Both the position numbers and the translations under genes were made by a program. From JACDBD01 sp050743385 (GTDB lineage Bacteria; Actinomycetota; Acidimicrobiia; IMCC26256; JACDBD01), in NCBI GenBank assembly GCA_050743385.1, contig JBOGFJ010000256.1, forward strand, positions 1-28,390: DNA of 28,390 bases, read 5' to 3'. Positions 1 to 8,347 of the stretch are shown in pieces. Under the pieces are notes generated by a model, which had not been told where the DNA came from, searched no databases, and saw only the letters and a program-made list of their open reading frames with translations. The stretch's first letter is position 1. The number at the start of each line of letters is the position of its first letter.

Positions 1-231
1 GTCCGGGCCGGGTGGGAGCGCGGTCGCGACCGCGGCCACGCCGGCGGGCAGCGGGCTCCCCGATACGTAGTCGATCCGCTCGGCGCGGCGGCCGAGTGCA
101 CGCGCGACCGCGGTCAGCCGCTCGTCGTCGAGGTCCGCGAGCAGCACCCGCTCGATGCCGGCGGTGTCGACGAGTTGGCGAGCGGCTCGGGCGCCCACGG
201 CGCCGATCCCCACCACCAGGACGGTCGTCAA
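1..231 (-). CDS. NAD(P)-binding Rossmann-fold protein (N-terminal part only)
   Basis: The first 77 codons are visible; the gene runs off the left edge. The protein starts with a beta strand and a nucleotide-binding loop, TTVLVVGIGAVGARAARQLV, followed by a second strand ending in an acidic residue (VLLADLDDERL). This is the pattern of a dinucleotide-binding Rossmann fold that prefers NAD(H). It could belong to a saccharopine-dehydrogenase-like protein or another oxidoreductase; the visible part cannot decide. I chose the TTG start at 231 because it overlaps the stop of the small upstream gene in a TTGA arrangement, which suggests translational coupling. An in-frame GTG at 261 is the alternative but has no convincing ribosome binding site. 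Confidence 0.6.
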   Translation of the reverse strand, partial: MTTVLVVGIGAVGARAARQLVDTAGIERVLLADLDDERLTAVARALGRRAERIDYVSGSPLPAGVAAVATALPPGPD

Positions 232-365
232 CGGAACTCGGGGCCCTCGAGCTCCCGCCACCCGCCGCTCGTGGGCGGCACACCGCCCTTTCCCCGCAGG
301 CGGACGAACCCGCCGACGACCACGGCGATCAGGGCGACGATCAACCCGCGCCGGAAGGCCTTCAC
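228..365 (-). CDS. small single-pass membrane protein, 45 aa, hypothetical
   Basis: This short frame begins GTG-AAG-GCC and has a good ribosome binding site (GGGGAG, 7 nt before the start). It encodes VKAFRRGLIVALIAVVVGGF followed by a hydrophilic tail. Residues 8-20 are a hydrophobic stretch flanked by Arg/Lys on both sides, as expected for one membrane segment with a basic N-terminus inside the cell. Its stop overlaps the start of the Rossmann-fold gene (TTGA), so the two are probably one transcript. I do not recognise a family. The ribosome site, the hydrophobic segment and the stop/start overlap argue that it is a real gene. A possible -10 box (TACACT) lies 30 nt upstream. Confidence 0.55.
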   Translation of the reverse strand: MKAFRRGLIVALIAVVVGGFVRLRGKGGVPPTSGGWRELEGPEFR

Positions 366-395
366 CCAGCTTCTCCCCGCACGGTCACGAGCCGG

Positions 396-401
396 AGTGT
401 A
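396..401 (-). promoter_or_regulatory. candidate -10 element of the small membrane protein gene
   Basis: TACACT on the minus strand lies 30 nt before the GTG at 365 and fits the actinobacterial TANNNT -10 pattern. No clear -35 box is visible 16-18 nt upstream. It resembles -10 candidates in front of tRNA-Ile, trxA, the 96-aa membrane protein and the GNAT gene. Confidence 0.3.
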
Positions 402-451
402 CCGACGAGGCCTGGCCCCCAGAGCGGCCCGGGTTCGAACGAGGGACCGGC

Positions 452-528
<77 letters not shown>

Positions 529-558
529 GCGGTGCGAATCCACGAGTTGGGGAGAGCG

Positions 559-564
559 AGCGTA
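559..564 (-). promoter_or_regulatory. candidate -10 element for tRNA-Ile
   Basis: TACGCT on the minus strand begins 36 nt before the mature 5' end of tRNA-Ile and follows TGG. It fits TANNNT. I see no good -35 hexamer at the right distance, so this is tentative. Confidence 0.3.
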
Positions 565-600
565 CCAGCCGATCCCGGCAATTCGGCTCGACGTCGCGGA

Positions 601-1191
601 CTACGGCGCCGTCGTGTCTTCCTCGACAACGGTGATTTCGAGGCCGCCGAACAGCGCGGCGAAGAGGTTGTAGAACGCGCCGGCGATGACCGTGATCACG
701 ACCTGGAGCATGACGAGCACGAGACCGACGAGCACGACACCGCGCAACATCTCGCCTGAGAGGAAAGTGAAGTCTTCGGACGACAGCAGCTCGCCGATGA
801 ACTCCTCGACGTTCTCGACGATGCCGAACGAGTCGGCGATGGCCCAGAGCGAGACGAGCGCGACCACGACGACGGCGAGCGAGCAGAGGTAGAAGCAGAG
901 CGACAGCTTCAGGACCGACCACAGGTCGACCTTCTGAATGGTGTGACGCAGGCGCCGCTCCACCCGAGCCGGTTGCACCGGTCGCGGTTGTGGCGGCGGC
1001 TGCTGTGCGGGCCTGCTGCCGACGTTCGCGGGCTTGGGCGCCGTCGCCGTCTTCGCCGGCGTGGCGCGCTTGCGCGGCCGCTTCTTCTTGGGCGCGCCGT
1101 CGGGCGAGACGTCAGGAGTCGTGTCGGGCGCGGGCACGGCGCCCACAGGACCGGTCGGACGTGGGTCCATGTCGCCTTGGGCCTTCGCCAT
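601..1191 (-). CDS. DUF3566 transmembrane protein, 196 aa
   Basis: This belongs to the actinobacterial DUF3566 membrane proteins that lie directly after gyrA (Rv0007 in M. tuberculosis). Residues 1-80 are a disordered, Pro/Ala/Lys-rich cytoplasmic segment. The DUF3566 domain starts near residue 80 with RRLRHTIQKVDLWSVLKLSL. Two long hydrophobic stretches follow: CFYLCSLAVVVVALVSLWAI (about 100-119) and VVLVGLVLVMLQVVITVIAG (about 151-170). Between them is an acidic amphipathic loop (VENVEEFIGELL). The ATG lies 5 nt after the gyrA stop, so it is the last protein gene of the gyrase operon. The biochemical role is unknown; related proteins are associated with cell-division and envelope functions in mycobacteria, which I only infer for this one. 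Confidence 0.92.
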   Translation of the reverse strand: MAKAQGDMDPRPTGPVGAVPAPDTTPDVSPDGAPKKKRPRKRATPAKTATAPKPANVGSRPAQQPPPQPRPVQPARVERRLRHTIQKVDLWSVLKLSLCFYLCSLAVVVVALVSLWAIADSFGIVENVEEFIGELLSSEDFTFLSGEMLRGVVLVGLVLVMLQVVITVIAGAFYNLFAALFGGLEITVVEEDTTAP

Positions 1192-1196
1192 GGGAT

Positions 1197-3662
1197 CTAC
1201 ACGTCCTCTTCGTCGACAGCTTCGAGTACCGGTGCCACCGCTACGACGGTCTGGCCCTCGCCGAGGCGGGCCACCCGTACGCCGGTCGCGTCCCGCCCTT
1301 GGGCCGAGATCTCCTTGGCTTGCATGCGGATGATATTGCCGCCCGACGAGATCACCAAGATCTCGTCGTCGGGTCCCACAGTAAAGGCGGAGATGACGCC
1401 ACCGCGCGCGGCGGTGATCTTCATGCCCCGCACGCCCTGACCGCCTCGGCCCTGGGTTTTGAACAAGTTCAGCTTGGTGCGCTTGCCGTGTCCACTCGAG
1501 CTGACGAACAGCATCACGGCGTCGTTGCGGGCGACCGTGCAGGCCACGACGGCATCGTCGCTGTTCTTGAGCTTCATCCCCCGGACCCCCGCGGTCGCAC
1601 GACCCATGGCGCGTACCCCACTCTCGGCGAACCGAATCGTCATTCCCTCACGGGAGACGAGCATGATGTCGCTCCGCCCGGTGGTCTGGATCACGCGCAC
1701 GAGCTCGTCGCCGGCGTGCAGGTTGATCGCCCTCAGGCCACTGCGGATCGACGAGTCGTACTCGGTGATCCGCGTCTTCTTCACCATGCCCTGCTTGGTC
1801 GCGAAGAACAGGTAGGCGCCATCTTCGTAGGTGCGGGTGTCGATGATCGCCTGGATCTTCTCCTCCGCGGCCAGGGCGAGCAGGTTGACGATCGCGGTGC
1901 CGCGCGCGGTGCGCTCCTTCATCGGGATCTCGTGGGCGCGCAACCGGTATACGCGGCCCCGGTTCGAGAAGAACAGCAGATACGAGTGGGCGGTCGTCGT
2001 GAGTAGGTGCTCGACGTAGTCCTCGTCGCGCAGCTTCGCCGCGGCCACACCGCGCCCACCCCGACCCTGGCGTCGGAAGGCGTCGGCCGCGACCGTCTTG
2101 ACATAGCCCTTGCGCGACAGCACGACGACGACCTCGTCGTCGTTGATCAGGTCGAGCACGTCGAGGTCGCCCGTATCGGCGACGAGCTGGGTACGCCGAT
2201 CGTCGCCGTAGTCGTCGCGGATCTCGAGCAGCTCCTTCTTGATGACACCCCGGAGCTTCGCCTTGCTCTTGAGGATCGACTCGAGCTCCTTGATCCTCGC
2301 CTCCAGCTCGGCCAGCTCCTCCCGCAGCTTCTGACCCTCGAGCTGGGTGAGCCGGCGCAGCTGCATGTCAAGGATGAAGTTCGCCTGGATCTCGCTGAAC
2401 TCGAACGGCTCGGCCATCAACCCGGTGCGGGCGGTGTCGACGTCGGCGGCACCCCGGATGAGCTCGATGACGGCGTCGATCATGTCGAGGGCACGCACGA
2501 GGCCCTGGACGATGTGCTCGCGCTCGCGCGCCCGGCGCAGGCGGTACTGCGTGCGGCGCGTGATCACGTCGATCTGGTGGTTGACGTAGACGAGGATCGC
2601 CCGGTCGAGCGAGAGCAACCGCGGTACGCCCTCGACCAGTGCGAGCATGTGCACCGCGAACGTCGTCTGCATCGGCGTGTGCTTGTAGAGCTGGTTGAGC
2701 ACGATCTGGGGGTTGGCGTCGCGCTTGAGCTCGATCACGAGGCGGGTGGTCACGCCCGACGACTCGTTGCGGACGTCGCGGATGCCGTCGATCTTTCGCT
2801 CGTTGACCAGCTCGGCGATCTTCTGGCCGATCACCTCGACCGAGGTCTGGTACGGCACCTCGGTGACGACGATGCGCATCTCGCCCCGGCTGCCCTCGTC
2901 GATGTCGGTGACCGCGCGCAGCTTCACCGAACCCCGCCCGGTCTTGTACGCCTCCTCGATCGCCGTGCGGCCGAGGATCTGGGCCCCCGTCGGGAAGTCG
3001 GGTCCCTGCACGAAGCGCATGAGGTCTTTGGGGCTGGCGTCGGGGTTGTCGATGACGTGCACGGCGGCGTCGATGATCTCGCGGAGATTGTGGGGCGGGA
3101 TGTTCGTCGCCATACCGACGGCGATCCCGCCGGCGCCGTTTACGAGCATGTTGGGAAAGCGGGCGGGGAGCACGCCGGGTTCGGTGTTCTCGCCGTCGTA
3201 GGTCTCGACGAAGTCGACGGTCTCCTCGTCGATCTCGCCGAGCAGATGCATCGCCAGCGGCGCCAGCCGCGCCTCGGTGTAGCGCGGCGCCGCCGGGCGG
3301 TCGTTGGGGTCGGGGGAGCCGAAGTTGCCATGCCCGTCGACGAGGGGGTAACGCAGCGAGAAGTCTTGGGCCATGCGCGCGAGCGCGTCGTAGATCGCGG
3401 TGCTGTCGTGCGGGTGGTACTTCCCCATCACGTCACCGACCGCGGAGGCCGACTTCTTGTGCTTGCGGTCGGGACGCAGCCCCTGCTCGTACATGCCGTA
3501 CATGATCCGGCGCTGCACCGGCTTGAGCCCGTCGCGAGCGTCGGGCAGCGCGCGCGCGGTGATGACCGAGACGGCGTAGTCGAGGAAGGAACGCTCCATC
3601 TCCTCCTGGATCTCGATGGGCTCGACGACGCCGAGCGTTTGCTGCAGGCCGTCATCCGGCAT
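1197..3662 (-). CDS. gyrA: DNA gyrase subunit A, 821 aa
   Basis: GyrA is the DNA breakage-reunion subunit of gyrase, the A2B2 enzyme that introduces negative supercoils using ATP hydrolysed by GyrB. The catalytic tyrosine is Tyr128 in PRYTEARLAPL. The winged-helix/tower core fills residues 1 to about 500, and the six-bladed C-terminal beta-pinwheel follows. The GyrA box is visible as RRQGRGGRG, with a second QGRGGQG motif in a later blade. A strong ribosome binding site (GGGGAGGAG) precedes ATG 3662. It lies 43 nt after gyrB and is cotranscribed with it. The quinolone-binding segment is unusual: where most GyrA proteins read HPHGDS or HPHGDA, this one reads HPHDSTAIYD (residues 83-92), keeping the later Asp (D92, equivalent to E. 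coli D87). The length is normal for actinobacterial GyrA. Confidence 0.98.
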   Translation of the reverse strand: MPDDGLQQTLGVVEPIEIQEEMERSFLDYAVSVITARALPDARDGLKPVQRRIMYGMYEQGLRPDRKHKKSASAVGDVMGKYHPHDSTAIYDALARMAQDFSLRYPLVDGHGNFGSPDPNDRPAAPRYTEARLAPLAMHLLGEIDEETVDFVETYDGENTEPGVLPARFPNMLVNGAGGIAVGMATNIPPHNLREIIDAAVHVIDNPDASPKDLMRFVQGPDFPTGAQILGRTAIEEAYKTGRGSVKLRAVTDIDEGSRGEMRIVVTEVPYQTSVEVIGQKIAELVNERKIDGIRDVRNESSGVTTRLVIELKRDANPQIVLNQLYKHTPMQTTFAVHMLALVEGVPRLLSLDRAILVYVNHQIDVITRRTQYRLRRAREREHIVQGLVRALDMIDAVIELIRGAADVDTARTGLMAEPFEFSEIQANFILDMQLRRLTQLEGQKLREELAELEARIKELESILKSKAKLRGVIKKELLEIRDDYGDDRRTQLVADTGDLDVLDLINDDEVVVVLSRKGYVKTVAADAFRRQGRGGRGVAAAKLRDEDYVEHLLTTTAHSYLLFFSNRGRVYRLRAHEIPMKERTARGTAIVNLLALAAEEKIQAIIDTRTYEDGAYLFFATKQGMVKKTRITEYDSSIRSGLRAINLHAGDELVRVIQTTGRSDIMLVSREGMTIRFAESGVRAMGRATAGVRGMKLKNSDDAVVACTVARNDAVMLFVSSSGHGKRTKLNLFKTQGRGGQGVRGMKITAARGGVISAFTVGPDDEILVISSGGNIIRMQAKEISAQGRDATGVRVARLGEGQTVVAVAPVLEAVDEEDV

Positions 3663-3705
3663 GGATCATCAACTCCTCCCCTGTGCCCCGGTCTTGCGAA
3701 GCCGA

Positions 3706-5610
3706 TCAGACGTCGACGAACCGGACGTCCTTGGCGTTCTCCTGGATGAAGCTGCGTCGCATCTCGACATCGTCACCCATGAGGGTGGAGAACACCTCGT
3801 CGGCGATGGCGGCGTCCTCCACCGATACCTGGAGAAGCGTGCGGGTCGTCGGGTCCATCGTCGTGACCTTGAGCTCTTCCCAGTCCATCTCGCCGAGACC
3901 CTTGAACCGCATCACCTCGAGCTTCCGACCTTCGTGGTCGGATTCGAAGGCCCGGAGGGTGGCTTCGTCCTTGAGGTAGTGACGCTCCTTGCCGATGTCG
4001 ACCCTGAACAGCGGCGGCTGCGCGATGTAGATGCGGCTGGGCTCCTTCAACAGGTCGTTGAGCTTCCGGAAGAAGAACGTCAGCAGCAGCGTCCTGATGT
4101 GCGCACCGTCGACGTCGGCGTCGGTCATGACGACGACCTTGTGGTACCGCAGCTTCTCGCCGTCGAAGTCTTCGTCGACGCCGGTGCCGACCGCGGTGAT
4201 CAGCGCCTGGATCTCCTCGTTCTTCAGCATCCGGTCGATGCGGGCGCGCTCGACGTTGAGGATCTTCCCCCGGATCGGGAGGATCGCCTGGTGCTCGGGG
4301 TCACGAGCCCGCTTCGCGCTGCCACCGGCGCTGTCGCCTTCGACGATGAACAGCTCCGATTCGGCGGGGTTGTTCGACGCGCAGTCGGCGAGCTTGCCTG
4401 GCATCGCCGACGAGTCGAGCAACGACTTGCGCCGCGTGAGGTCGCGCGCCTGGCGGGCCGCAATCCGTGCGCGAGCCGCTTGGGTGGCCTTGGTGGCGAT
4501 CTGGCGCGCCTCCGGCGGGTGCTCCTCGAGCCAGTCGCCGAGCTTCTCGTTGGTGGCCTTCTCGACGAACGACCGCATCTCGGTGTTGCCGAGCTTCGAC
4601 TTGGTCTGCCCCTCGAACTGCGGGTTGCTCAGCTTCACCGAGACGATGGCGGTGAGGCCCTCGCGGATGTCTTCGCCCAGCAGATTGACATCCTTGTCCT
4701 TGATCAGATTCTTGGCCTTCGCGTACTTGTTGACCGCGTTGGTGAGCGCCTTCTTGAAGCCCTCCTCGTGCATCCCGCCTTCGGTGGTGGCGATGTTGTT
4801 GGCAAAGGAGTGGATGCCCTCGTGGAACCCCGTGTTCCACTGCAGCGCAATCTCGATCTCGCCGGTGGCCGACTTGTCTTCCAGGTCGACGACCCGCTTG
4901 AAGAGCGGGTCCTTCGAGGCGTTGAGGTGCTTCACGAAGTCCACGACGCCGCCGGAGTACTTGAACGTCTGCTCGATCTTGGGTTCGGGCCGCTCGTCGG
5001 TGAAGCGGATCTCGAGGCCCCGGTTGAGGAAGGCCATCTCGCGCAGGCGCTCGAGGATGGTCTGGGCGCGGAAGTCGACCTCGTCGAAGACGGTGGGGTC
5101 GGGCCAGAAGGTGACCGTGGTGCCCGTCTTCTTCGAGGTGCCCGCCTTGGTGAGCTTGCCCTGCGGCCTACCGCCCTTGGCGTAGTGCTGCACCCACTTG
5201 CCGCCGTCGCGGTGGATCTCGAGCTCGAGCTTGTCGGAGAGCGCGTTCACGACGGAGACACCCACGCCGTGGAGGCCGCCCGAGATCTTGTAGCCGTCCC
5301 CGCCGAACTTCCCGCCGGCGTGGAGGGTCGTCATGATCACCTCGGCGGCCGACTTGTTCCTGAAGTCGCGGTGGTTGTCGACCGGGATGCCCCGACCGTT
5401 GTCGGAGACGCGGCACCCGCCGTCGACGAGGAGCACCACGTCGATGCGAGTGCAGTACCCGGCCATCGCCTCGTCGACCGAGTTGTCGACGACTTCGTAG
5501 ACGAGATGGTGCAGACCGGTGGGCCCGGTGGACCCGATGTACATGCCGGGGCGCTCGCGGACGGGCTCGAGGCCCTTGAGCACCGTGATGTCCTTTGCCG
5601 CGTACGCCAC
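3706..5610 (-). CDS. gyrB: DNA gyrase subunit B, 634 aa
   Basis: GyrB is the ATPase subunit of gyrase. The GHKL ATP-binding fold occupies residues 1 to about 220 and shows RPGMYIGST, EVVDNSVDEA (catalytic Glu and Mg-binding Asn), DNGRGIPV and GGLHGVGVSV. The transducer domain follows to about 400 with the conserved lysine motif QTKSKLGN. The TOPRIM domain has EGDSAGGSAKRARD with the catalytic Glu, and DADVDGAHI with the metal-binding Asps. The C-terminus ends in the GyrA-contact region (MRFKGLGEMD, NAKDVRFVDV). The start is GTG 5610, preceded by GAAAGG about 9 nt upstream. It is the first gene of the gyrB-gyrA-DUF3566 unit and is separated from dciA by about 190 bp containing a candidate promoter. 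Length and motifs are complete. Confidence 0.98.
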   Translation of the reverse strand: MAYAAKDITVLKGLEPVRERPGMYIGSTGPTGLHHLVYEVVDNSVDEAMAGYCTRIDVVLLVDGGCRVSDNGRGIPVDNHRDFRNKSAAEVIMTTLHAGGKFGGDGYKISGGLHGVGVSVVNALSDKLELEIHRDGGKWVQHYAKGGRPQGKLTKAGTSKKTGTTVTFWPDPTVFDEVDFRAQTILERLREMAFLNRGLEIRFTDERPEPKIEQTFKYSGGVVDFVKHLNASKDPLFKRVVDLEDKSATGEIEIALQWNTGFHEGIHSFANNIATTEGGMHEEGFKKALTNAVNKYAKAKNLIKDKDVNLLGEDIREGLTAIVSVKLSNPQFEGQTKSKLGNTEMRSFVEKATNEKLGDWLEEHPPEARQIATKATQAARARIAARQARDLTRRKSLLDSSAMPGKLADCASNNPAESELFIVEGDSAGGSAKRARDPEHQAILPIRGKILNVERARIDRMLKNEEIQALITAVGTGVDEDFDGEKLRYHKVVVMTDADVDGAHIRTLLLTFFFRKLNDLLKEPSRIYIAQPPLFRVDIGKERHYLKDEATLRAFESDHEGRKLEVMRFKGLGEMDWEELKVTTMDPTTRTLLQVSVEDAAIADEVFSTLMGDDVEMRRSFIQENAKDVRFVDV

Positions 5611-5761
5611 GCGCGCGCACCTTTCTGCGGGTCGGCTTCGGTCGCCGGCCGGCCTGGCTGACGCCCCATTGGGGGGCCGGTTCGATGGGTCGGGGGGCGG
5701 CCCGACGAGGGTCGGAATACGGGTAAAACCCCTGGTCAGGACCCCTAAATCCGCTGGTGCC

Positions 5762-5767
5762 AGTTTA
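5762..5767 (-). promoter_or_regulatory. candidate -10 element for the gyrBA operon
   Basis: TAAACT preceded by CTGG lies on the minus strand in the 194-bp dciA-gyrB gap and fits TANNNT. A weak -35-like ACGTGA is 17 nt upstream. If used, it gives a leader of roughly 145 nt before GTG 5610, long enough for supercoiling-sensitive or leader control, but I see no strong hairpin there. Confidence 0.35.
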
Positions 5768-5804
5768 CCAGACGGGTATGTCGCTCACGTGTGTCCCCGG
5801 CCGG

Positions 5805-6128
5805 TCAACCGCGCGGTTCGACACGCACCCGGACGCTCGCTACCGGGGCCGCGGGCGCGGCCACCCGATTCGCCCACTGCACGAGCTCCCCCTCCCGGTA
5901 GCGCAGCTGGGTCGCCCACGGGGCGGCGTCGACGACGACCGTCAACACGCCCTCGCGCAGCGCGCCGATGGTCGCGTGCGCGGCCACCTCGGCCCCGACG
6001 ACATCGAGCCAGGCGGCGCGGAGGGCGTCGAGCACACCCGGGCGCGGTAAGCCGAGCTCGGCTCCGACGGCGGCGAGCGCGTCGCGCAGGCGCGGCGGCT
6101 CGTCGTCGCGAGGATGCCGGTTACTCAC
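5805..6128 (-). CDS. dciA: DciA family protein (DUF721), 107 aa
   Basis: DUF721/DciA proteins are the widespread bacterial partners that recruit and load the replicative helicase DnaB where DnaC or DnaI is absent. The core runs from RDALAAVGAELGLPRPGVLD through AWLDVVGAEVAAHATIGALR to VVVDAAPWATQLRYREGEL. The W-x-x-V-G motif and the later WATQLRY block are the hallmarks of this KH-like domain. The GTG start at 6128 overlaps the recF stop by 8 nt (GTGAGTAA), implying coupled translation; a longer in-frame extension into recF is open but gives low-complexity, non-homologous sequence. It lies between recF and gyrB exactly as Rv0004 does in M. tuberculosis. Confidence 0.9.
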   Translation of the reverse strand: MSNRHPRDDEPPRLRDALAAVGAELGLPRPGVLDALRAAWLDVVGAEVAAHATIGALREGVLTVVVDAAPWATQLRYREGELVQWANRVAAPAAPVASVRVRVEPRG

Positions 6129-7236
6129 CGTCGTCCTTGCCGAGGCGCCCGTGCGCGACCCGCAAGCGCAACTCTGGTCGGATCCCGTCGGGAAGAGCCG
6201 AGGCCGACGTGAAGAGCGTCTGACCGGGGGGGAGGTGCTCGACGAGCGCCCGCCCGCGGAGCGGGTCGAGCTCGCTGAACACGTCGTCGAGGAGCAGTAC
6301 CGGGTCGTCGCCGACCACCTCCGCACAGACACGGTGACCGGCGAGTCGCAACGCGAGGGCCAGCGTGCGCTGTTCACCCTGTGAGGAGTGGGTTCGGGCG
6401 TCGAGGCCCTCGACCCGCAGGCGCCACTCGTCGCGATGCGGGCCCACCAGCGTCACTCCCCGATCGAGCTCCTGTCGCTGACGCGCCACCAGCGCGGCGC
6501 GCAGCAACTCCTCGACTGCGCCCGCGTCGGACGGCACCACGCCCTCCGCCCACTCGGCCTCGTAGGCGGCCCCCACCGCGGCGGGCTCACCGGCGAGTGC
6601 CTCGTACGCGTCGCCGAGCGGGCCGGTGAGCCGGTCGACCAACCGCAGCCGTCCCCGCACGAGCTCGCCGCCCGCGCGCACGAGTTGCTCGTCGAACACC
6701 GCGAGCGTCGAGCGTGCGTCTTCCCCCGCGAGACCACCGCGCAACAACGCGTTCCGCTGCCGGAGCACCCGTTCGAAATCGGTCCGCGCCGCCTCGTAAC
6801 GGGGTGTGATCGAAACGAGCAGCTCGTCGAGGTACGCGCGCCGTTCGGCAGGGCCTCCCTTCACGAGCTGGAGGTCGTCGGGCGCGAACACCGTCACGCG
6901 CAGCAATCCGAGGAGCTCACGAGCTCGGGCGAGCGGATGACGGTTCAGCTGCACCCGATTGCGTCCTTGCGCGTGGAGTTCGGCCTCGAGCAGCTGGGTG
7001 CGGCCGTCGTCGGTGACCTCGGCACGCAACACCGCGTGCTCACAACCCGTGCGTACCAATGCGGCGTCGGGGACAGCCCGGAACGACCGGGTGGTGGCGA
7101 CCCAGCCGACCGCCTCCAGCAGGCTGGTCTTCCCCTGGCCGTTGGCGCCGACGATCACCGTGACGCCGGGTGGGAGCTCGACCGAGGCGTTCTCGTAGCA
7201 GCGAAAATCGGTGAGGGTCAGCTGGGTGACTCTCAC
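6121..7236 (-). CDS. recF: DNA replication and repair protein RecF, 371 aa
   Basis: RecF is an SMC-like ATPase that works with RecO and RecR to load RecA at gapped DNA. Walker A is GANGQGKTS near residue 33. The ABC-type signature lies in THSSQGEQRTLALAL, and Walker B is PVLLLDDVFSELD. Helical lid regions (REYLGLL-like, RRAYLDELL) lie between them. The start is GTG 7236 (VRVTQLTLTDFRCYENA), which gives the family N-terminus; the longer open frame up to 7458 runs antiparallel in sense into dnaN coding sequence and is not homologous. The gene starts 10 nt after the dnaN stop with no strong ribosome site, suggesting coupling to dnaN. The length is standard for RecF. Confidence 0.96.
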   Translation of the reverse strand: MRVTQLTLTDFRCYENASVELPPGVTVIVGANGQGKTSLLEAVGWVATTRSFRAVPDAALVRTGCEHAVLRAEVTDDGRTQLLEAELHAQGRNRVQLNRHPLARARELLGLLRVTVFAPDDLQLVKGGPAERRAYLDELLVSITPRYEAARTDFERVLRQRNALLRGGLAGEDARSTLAVFDEQLVRAGGELVRGRLRLVDRLTGPLGDAYEALAGEPAAVGAAYEAEWAEGVVPSDAGAVEELLRAALVARQRQELDRGVTLVGPHRDEWRLRVEGLDARTHSSQGEQRTLALALRLAGHRVCAEVVGDDPVLLLDDVFSELDPLRGRALVEHLPPGQTLFTSASALPDGIRPELRLRVAHGRLGKDDGE

Positions 7237-7246
7237 GGGAGTGGCG

Positions 7247-8347
7247 TCAGGAGATGCGGACGGGCATGAGCAGGTACAGGTAGTCGGCGTTGTCGGTGGC
7301 CCGGAGCACCGCCGGCTTGAGCTGGTCGATCGACTCGACCACCACCTCCGCGGCGCCGGCGGCCTCGATGCCCTCGAGGAGGAACTGCGAGTTGAACGCG
7401 ACCGTGAGGTCGGATCCTTCGTACTTCGCCTCCACCGACTCGTGCGCCTCGCCGACATCTTGTGCCACCGCGGAGAGCTCGAGGCCCTGCGCGGTCATCG
7501 CCAACCTGATCGGTGCGGTGTCACGCCCCTGGCCCACGAGCCGCACGCGCTCGACCGCGGCGTGGATCACGTCGCGGCTGACCGTCAGTCGGTTGGGGTA
7601 GCCACTCGGGATCAGTTGCTCGTAGTTTGGGAAGTCGCCCTCGATCAGACGCGCCGTGACTTCGGTGGTACCGACACGGAACACCACCTCGCGTTCGGCG
7701 AGTACCACCTCGATCTCGCCGTCGCCGAGGAGACGTTGCACCTCGGCGAGACCGCGGCCGGCTACCAGGACCCGCTGGCCCTCTTCGAGGAACTGGGTGA
7801 CACCCTGAAGGTCGCGCACCGCCAGCCGGTACGAGTCGGTCGCGACTAGACGTAAGCCACCTCCCGACGCGGTGAGCAACACTCCGGTGAGGATCGGGCG
7901 GGCATCGTCGCGTGACGCCGCCGGAACGACCTGGCGCAACGCCTCGGCGAGCGCGCCTGCCTCTACCCGCACGCCCGCGCCGCTCACCTCCGGCAACCGG
8001 GGGAAGTCGGCGGCCGGCAACGTACGCAGCGCGAAGCTCGCCCGGCCCGCTTCGATCTTGGCGTCGTCGTCACCGAACTCCATCGTGACGATGCCGGGCT
8101 CGAGCTTGCGGACGATGTCCGAGAGCAAACGCGCTGGCACGACTGCGCTGCCCTCGCCTTCTACGTTGGCCTTGGCCTCGACCCGGATCGTCAGCTCGAG
8201 GTCGGACCCCACCAGCTCGATGCCGCTCTCGCCGGTAGAGACCCGCAGGCCCGAGAGAACCGGCAGCGCGCCCGGCCGAGCTGCCACCGCCCGCTGCGCG
8301 GTCGCGATCGCATCGGCAAGGGTGTCGCGCTCGCAACGGAATTTCAC
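7247..8347 (-). CDS. dnaN: DNA polymerase III beta subunit (sliding clamp), 366 aa
   Basis: DnaN forms the ring-shaped dimer that tethers DNA polymerase III to DNA. Three clamp domains can be followed: residues 1 to about 115 (MKFRCERDTLADAI, GSDLELTIRV), about 120-240 (VVPAASRDDARPILTGVLL, ATDSYRLAVRDL) and about 245-366 (ARLIEGDFPNYEQLIP, MTAQGLELSA, ending YLYLLMPVRIS). The motif TDSYRLA and the C-terminal LMPVR are the partner-binding pocket signatures. The start is GTG 8347 with an excellent ribosome binding site (AGGAGAAGG about 8 nt upstream). It is the first gene left of oriC and heads the dnaN-recF-dciA transcript. Confidence 0.98.
   Translation of the reverse strand: MKFRCERDTLADAIATAQRAVAARPGALPVLSGLRVSTGESGIELVGSDLELTIRVEAKANVEGEGSAVVPARLLSDIVRKLEPGIVTMEFGDDDAKIEAGRASFALRTLPAADFPRLPEVSGAGVRVEAGALAEALRQVVPAASRDDARPILTGVLLTASGGGLRLVATDSYRLAVRDLQGVTQFLEEGQRVLVAGRGLAEVQRLLGDGEIEVVLAEREVVFRVGTTEVTARLIEGDFPNYEQLIPSGYPNRLTVSRDVIHAAVERVRLVGQGRDTAPIRLAMTAQGLELSAVAQDVGEAHESVEAKYEGSDLTVAFNSQFLLEGIEAAGAAEVVVESIDQLKPAVLRATDNADYLYLLMPVRIS

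Noticed and set aside
366..451. tRNA-Ala expected after tRNA-Ile by comparison with mycobacteria
   Set aside because: No cloverleaf or GCC-box tRNA pattern is present in the gap.
2007..3749. 580-codon open frame on the plus strand opposite gyrA
   Set aside because: Same reason: an antisense shadow of gyrA with no domain or plausible ribosome binding site.
3616..5661. 681-codon open frame on the plus strand opposite gyrB
   Set aside because: It is antisense to a gene with every gyrase motif. Its composition (Val/Asp/Glu/Leu/Arg rich) is what a GC-rich complementary frame gives, and it has no recognisable domain.
6129..6377. Upstream extension of the dciA frame into recF
   Set aside because: The extra residues are low-complexity and lie in recF coding sequence; GTG 6128 gives the family N-terminus.
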